From NCBI GenBank assembly GCA_964423195.1, contig CAYRDY010000092.1:1-8125 (forward strand): a stretch of 8,125 nucleotides of DNA, read 5' to 3'. Position numbers and translations under genes: made by a program. Source of the DNA: CAKRHR01 sp964423195 (GTDB taxonomy: Bacteria; Bacillota; Clostridia; Lachnospirales; Lachnospiraceae). The notes below the pieces were generated by a model. That model saw only the letters and a list, made by a program, of their open reading frames with translations. It was not told the origin of the DNA and did no database searches. Below, piece after piece: positions 5,602 through 8,125 of the stretch (positions are counted from its first letter, which is position 1; every line of letters begins with the position of its first letter).

Positions 5602-5616
5602 ATAGAAAGGAAGTTT
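5602..5616 (+). promoter_or_regulatory. ribosome binding block of pheT (same as that of pheS)
   Basis: This is an exact 15-base copy of the block before pheS, at the same 6-base distance from the start codon (5623). It contains AGGAAG as the Shine-Dalgarno core. Confidence 0.8.
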
Positions 5617-5622
5617 ATATCT

Positions 5623-8049
5623 ATGAATTCACCGTTATCATGGATTAAAGCCTATGTGCCGGGCCTTGACGTGACCGTCCAGGAATTTACGGACGCGATG
5701 ACGCTGTCGGGCTCCAAGGTGGAGGGCTATGTGGAATTCGATAAAAATCTGGAAAAGATCGTGGTCGGCAAAATTTTGAAGATAGCGCCTCATCCGAATG
5801 CCGACAAGCTGGTCGTCTGTCAGGTCGATGTGGGCGGGGACGCGCCGCTGCAGATCTGCACCGGCGCCGACAATGTGTTTGAGGGCGCCTATGTGCCGGT
5901 CGTCTTAGTGGGCGGCAAGGTGGCTGGCGGTCATGACGGCGGCCCGATGCCGGAGGACGGCATCTCCATAAAGAAGAGCAAACTGCGCGGTGTCGAGAGT
6001 TTCGGCATGCTCTGTTCGATTGAGGAGCTTGGCTCCAGCAGGGAGATGTACCCTGAGGCGCCGGAGGACGGCATCTATATTTTCGGCGAGGAGCATCTGA
6101 CGCCGGGCGAGGATGCCCTGGAAGTCCTCGGCCTGCACGATGCCAATATCGAATACGAGATCACCTCAAACCGCGTGGACTGTTTCGGGATCATCGGACT
6201 GGCCAGGGAGGCCGCGGCGACATTTGACAAACCGTTCGCGCCGCCGGTCGTGGAGGTCAGGGAAAATGATGAGGACGTCCGCGATTATATCAGTGTCGAT
6301 ATACAGGATAAAGATCTCTGCACCCGCTACTGCGCCAGAGTCGTCAAAAATATCAAGATCGGCCCGTCGCCGAAATGGATGCAGCGCCGTCTGGCGGCCC
6401 AGGGCATCCGCCCGATCAACAATATCGTCGATATCACGAACTATGTGATGGAGGAATACGGCCAGCCGATGCACGCCTACGATTTGGATATGATCGCCGG
6501 ACACAAAATCATTGTGCGCCGTGCAGGCGACGGTGAGGCGTTTGTCACGCTGGACGGACAGAAACATACGCTGGACAGCTCGATCCTGATGATCTGCGAC
6601 GCCGAGAAGCCGGTCGGCATTGCCGGCATCATGGGCGGTGAAAATTCCATGATCACGGACAATGTGCACACCATGTTATTTGAGGCGGCCTGTTTTGACG
6701 GCACCAATATCCGCCTGTCCGGCAAGAAGCTGGGCATGAGCACGGATGCCCAGGCCAAGTTCTCCAAGGGACTCGACCCGAACAACGCCGGAGCGGCCAT
6801 CGACCGCGCCTGCCAGCTGGTCGTTGAGATGGGCGCCGGTGAGGTCGTCGGCGGTACGGTGGATGTCTATACCCATGTCAAGGAACCGTGGACGATACCG
6901 TTTGACCCGAATTATGTGAACAGGCTCCTCGGAACGGAGCTCTCCCCTGAGACGATGCTCGGTTATTTCAAAAAGCTGGAGCTTAAATACAACCCGCAGA
7001 CCGGCGAGGTGCTGATTCCTACTTTCAGGCAGGATCTGCAGGGACCCGCGGATCTGGCGGAGGAAGTGGCGAGATTTTATGGCTATGACAATATCCCAAT
7101 GACCCTGCCGGGCGGTGTTGCCTCCGCGGGGAAGTTGTCATTTAAACTGACCGTGGAGGAGAAGGCCAGACAGGCGGCGGAGTTCTGCGGTTTCTCGCAG
7201 GCGATGACCTTTTCCTTTGAGAGCCCGAAAGTCTTCGATAAGCTGATGCTTCCGGCCGATGATCCGCTGCGGCGCGCTATCACCATTATGAATCCGCTGG
7301 GCGAGGATTTCAGCATCATGCGGACGCTGCCGCTCAATGGCATGCTGACCTCGCTGTCAAATAATTATAATCGCCGCAATAAAAATGTCAAATTATATGA
7401 ACTGGCATCCGTCTATCTGCCAAAGGCTCTGCCGCTGACGGAATATCCCGATGAGCGCGTCCAGATGACTTTCGGCATGTACGGCAAGGGCGATTTCTTC
7501 ACGCTCAAGGGCGTGGTCGAGGAAGTACTTGAGAAACTCGGCATGAAGGATCGAAAGATTTACGATCCGAAAGCCGGAAGGCCATATCTGCATCCAGGAC
7601 GTCAGGCCAATATTGTCTACGGCGGCGATGTGATCGGGTATCTGGGCGAGATCCATCCGGAGGTGTGTGACCGCTATGACATCGGCACCAGAGTCTATGT
7701 TGCGGTGCTGGATATGCCGAAGGTGACGGCACTGGCGACATTTGACCGCAAGTATGAGGGTATCGCGAGATATCCAGCCATCAGCCGTGACATCAGCATG
7801 GTGGTGCCTGAAGGTATTTTTGTGGGCAGGATTGAGGATATCATCCGCGCGAACGGCGGCAGTCATCTGGAAAGTTTCGCACTGTTTGATATCTATGAGG
7901 GCGAGCAGATTCAGAAAGGCTACAAATCTGTGGCATATACGATCACTTTCCGCGCAAAGGACAGGACGCTTGAGGATAGGGACGTCAACGGCGTGATGGA
8001 AAAAATACTCAGTGAACTTGAGAAACTGGGGATAGAGCTGAGAAAATAG
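5623..8049 (+). CDS. pheT: phenylalanyl-tRNA synthetase beta subunit
   Basis: This is the non-catalytic and editing subunit of the alpha2-beta2 synthetase. It binds tRNA-Phe and hydrolyses mischarged Tyr-tRNA-Phe. The 808 residues match the usual bacterial length of about 800. In order, it has an N-terminal region (MNSPLSWIKAYVPG), an EMAP-II-like tRNA-binding OB domain (about 40-155, with the HPNADKLVVCQVDVG block), the B3/B4 editing region (about 180-400, with TSNRVDCFGIIGLAREAA, HAYDLDMI and GIMGGE), a B5 domain (about 420-490), a degenerate class II core (about 500-700, with NPLGEDFSIMRTLP and LHPGRQANI), and a C-terminal FDX-ACB anticodon-binding domain (about 714-808, with YPAISRDISMVV). 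The ATG at 5623 has a ribosome binding site 6 bases upstream. No promoter is evident in the 95-base spacer, so pheS and pheT are probably one operon. No motif is missing or broken. Confidence 0.97.
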   Translation: MNSPLSWIKAYVPGLDVTVQEFTDAMTLSGSKVEGYVEFDKNLEKIVVGKILKIAPHPNADKLVVCQVDVGGDAPLQICTGADNVFEGAYVPVVLVGGKVAGGHDGGPMPEDGISIKKSKLRGVESFGMLCSIEELGSSREMYPEAPEDGIYIFGEEHLTPGEDALEVLGLHDANIEYEITSNRVDCFGIIGLAREAAATFDKPFAPPVVEVRENDEDVRDYISVDIQDKDLCTRYCARVVKNIKIGPSPKWMQRRLAAQGIRPINNIVDITNYVMEEYGQPMHAYDLDMIAGHKIIVRRAGDGEAFVTLDGQKHTLDSSILMICDAEKPVGIAGIMGGENSMITDNVHTMLFEAACFDGTNIRLSGKKLGMSTDAQAKFSKGLDPNNAGAAIDRACQLVVEMGAGEVVGGTVDVYTHVKEPWTIPFDPNYVNRLLGTELSPETMLGYFKKLELKYNPQTGEVLIPTFRQDLQGPADLAEEVARFYGYDNIPMTLPGGVASAGKLSFKLTVEEKARQAAEFCGFSQAMTFSFESPKVFDKLMLPADDPLRRAITIMNPLGEDFSIMRTLPLNGMLTSLSNNYNRRNKNVKLYELASVYLPKALPLTEYPDERVQMTFGMYGKGDFFTLKGVVEEVLEKLGMKDRKIYDPKAGRPYLHPGRQANIVYGGDVIGYLGEIHPEVCDRYDIGTRVYVAVLDMPKVTALATFDRKYEGIARYPAISRDISMVVPEGIFVGRIEDIIRANGGSHLESFALFDIYEGEQIQKGYKSVAYTITFRAKDRTLEDRDVNGVMEKILSELEKLGIELRK

Positions 8050-8058
8050 GCCAATGGG

Positions 8059-8100
8059 TGTCTTTCACTTTAGGTTTAGGTGACTGGACAAGGCGTTTTT
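8059..8100 (+). terminator. weak candidate terminator after pheT
   Basis: TCACTT (8065-8070) can pair with AGGTGA (8078-8083), one pair being G-U, with a 7-base loop. An outer TGTC (8059-8062) can pair with GACA (8087-8090) across an internal loop. Five T follow at 8096-8100, 5 bases after the stem. The structure is marginal. It is supported mainly by its position 10-50 bases after the pheT stop codon. Confidence 0.3.
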
Positions 8101-8117
8101 CATATTAATGAGGAAAC

Positions 8118-8125
8118 ATGTCAAT
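8118..8125 (+). CDS. possible start of a further gene, cut by the window edge
   Basis: An ATG at 8118 is preceded by GAGGA (8110-8114), a plausible though closely spaced ribosome binding site. Only ATG TCA and two bases are visible, so nothing can be said about the product and it may not be a gene. Confidence 0.22.

Noticed and set aside
4640..7866. Antisense frames under pheS and pheT (for example 4640-5119, 6166-6669, 7393-7866)
   Set aside because: They are shadows of codon bias in pheS and pheT, rich in His, Arg, Ala and Asp as expected from reversed codons, with no independent support.
8069..8080. Tandem TTTAGG-TTTAGG after pheT
   Set aside because: There are only two 6-base units, and they lie partly inside the candidate terminator loop. 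There is no basis for calling it a functional repeat.

Overview
The window looks like a chromosomal housekeeping stretch from a moderately GC-rich member of the Clostridia, probably a Lachnospiraceae-like Firmicute. The evidence is the protein sequence style (AspRS with an SRNKGG loop, PheS with a four-cysteine insertion), strong purine-rich ribosome binding sites, consensus SigA-type promoters and a clostridial-style 6S RNA. No mobile element, prophage, CRISPR array, rRNA or tRNA gene was found. The coding regions show even base composition, with no sign of recent transfer.

Layout. Positions 2-1753 hold aspS, cut at its 5' end by the window edge. glyA (1770-3002) follows 16 bases later, in the same probable operon. 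Positions 3003-3429 hold no protein gene. They contain a weak terminator candidate, a near-consensus promoter (3147-3175), a 6S RNA gene (about 3183-3376) and a strong intrinsic terminator (3381-3413). A YihY/BrkB-family membrane protein lies on the minus strand (3430-4266), convergent with the 6S gene. Back-to-back promoters in 4335-4402 then drive this gene to the left and pheS-pheT (4508-5527 and 5623-8049) to the right. The last 76 bases hold a weak hairpin and possibly the start of another gene.

How the parts fit. aspS, pheS and pheT charge tRNAs, and glyA supplies glycine and one-carbon units, so this is a translation and growth block. The 6S RNA, which sequesters the housekeeping RNA polymerase holoenzyme, sits beside it. 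The membrane protein is a bystander of unknown role.

The most interesting material is non-coding: the 6S RNA itself; a pheS leader with three near-identical repeats and a Phe-rich in-frame reading but no T-box; an identical 15-base ribosome-binding block at the same distance from the start codons of pheS and pheT; and a pheS-pheT spacer that can form alternative hairpins. I found no convincing new multi-gene system. Three starts need care when annotating: aspS is open at the left edge, yihY most likely starts at 4266, and pheS starts at 4508.
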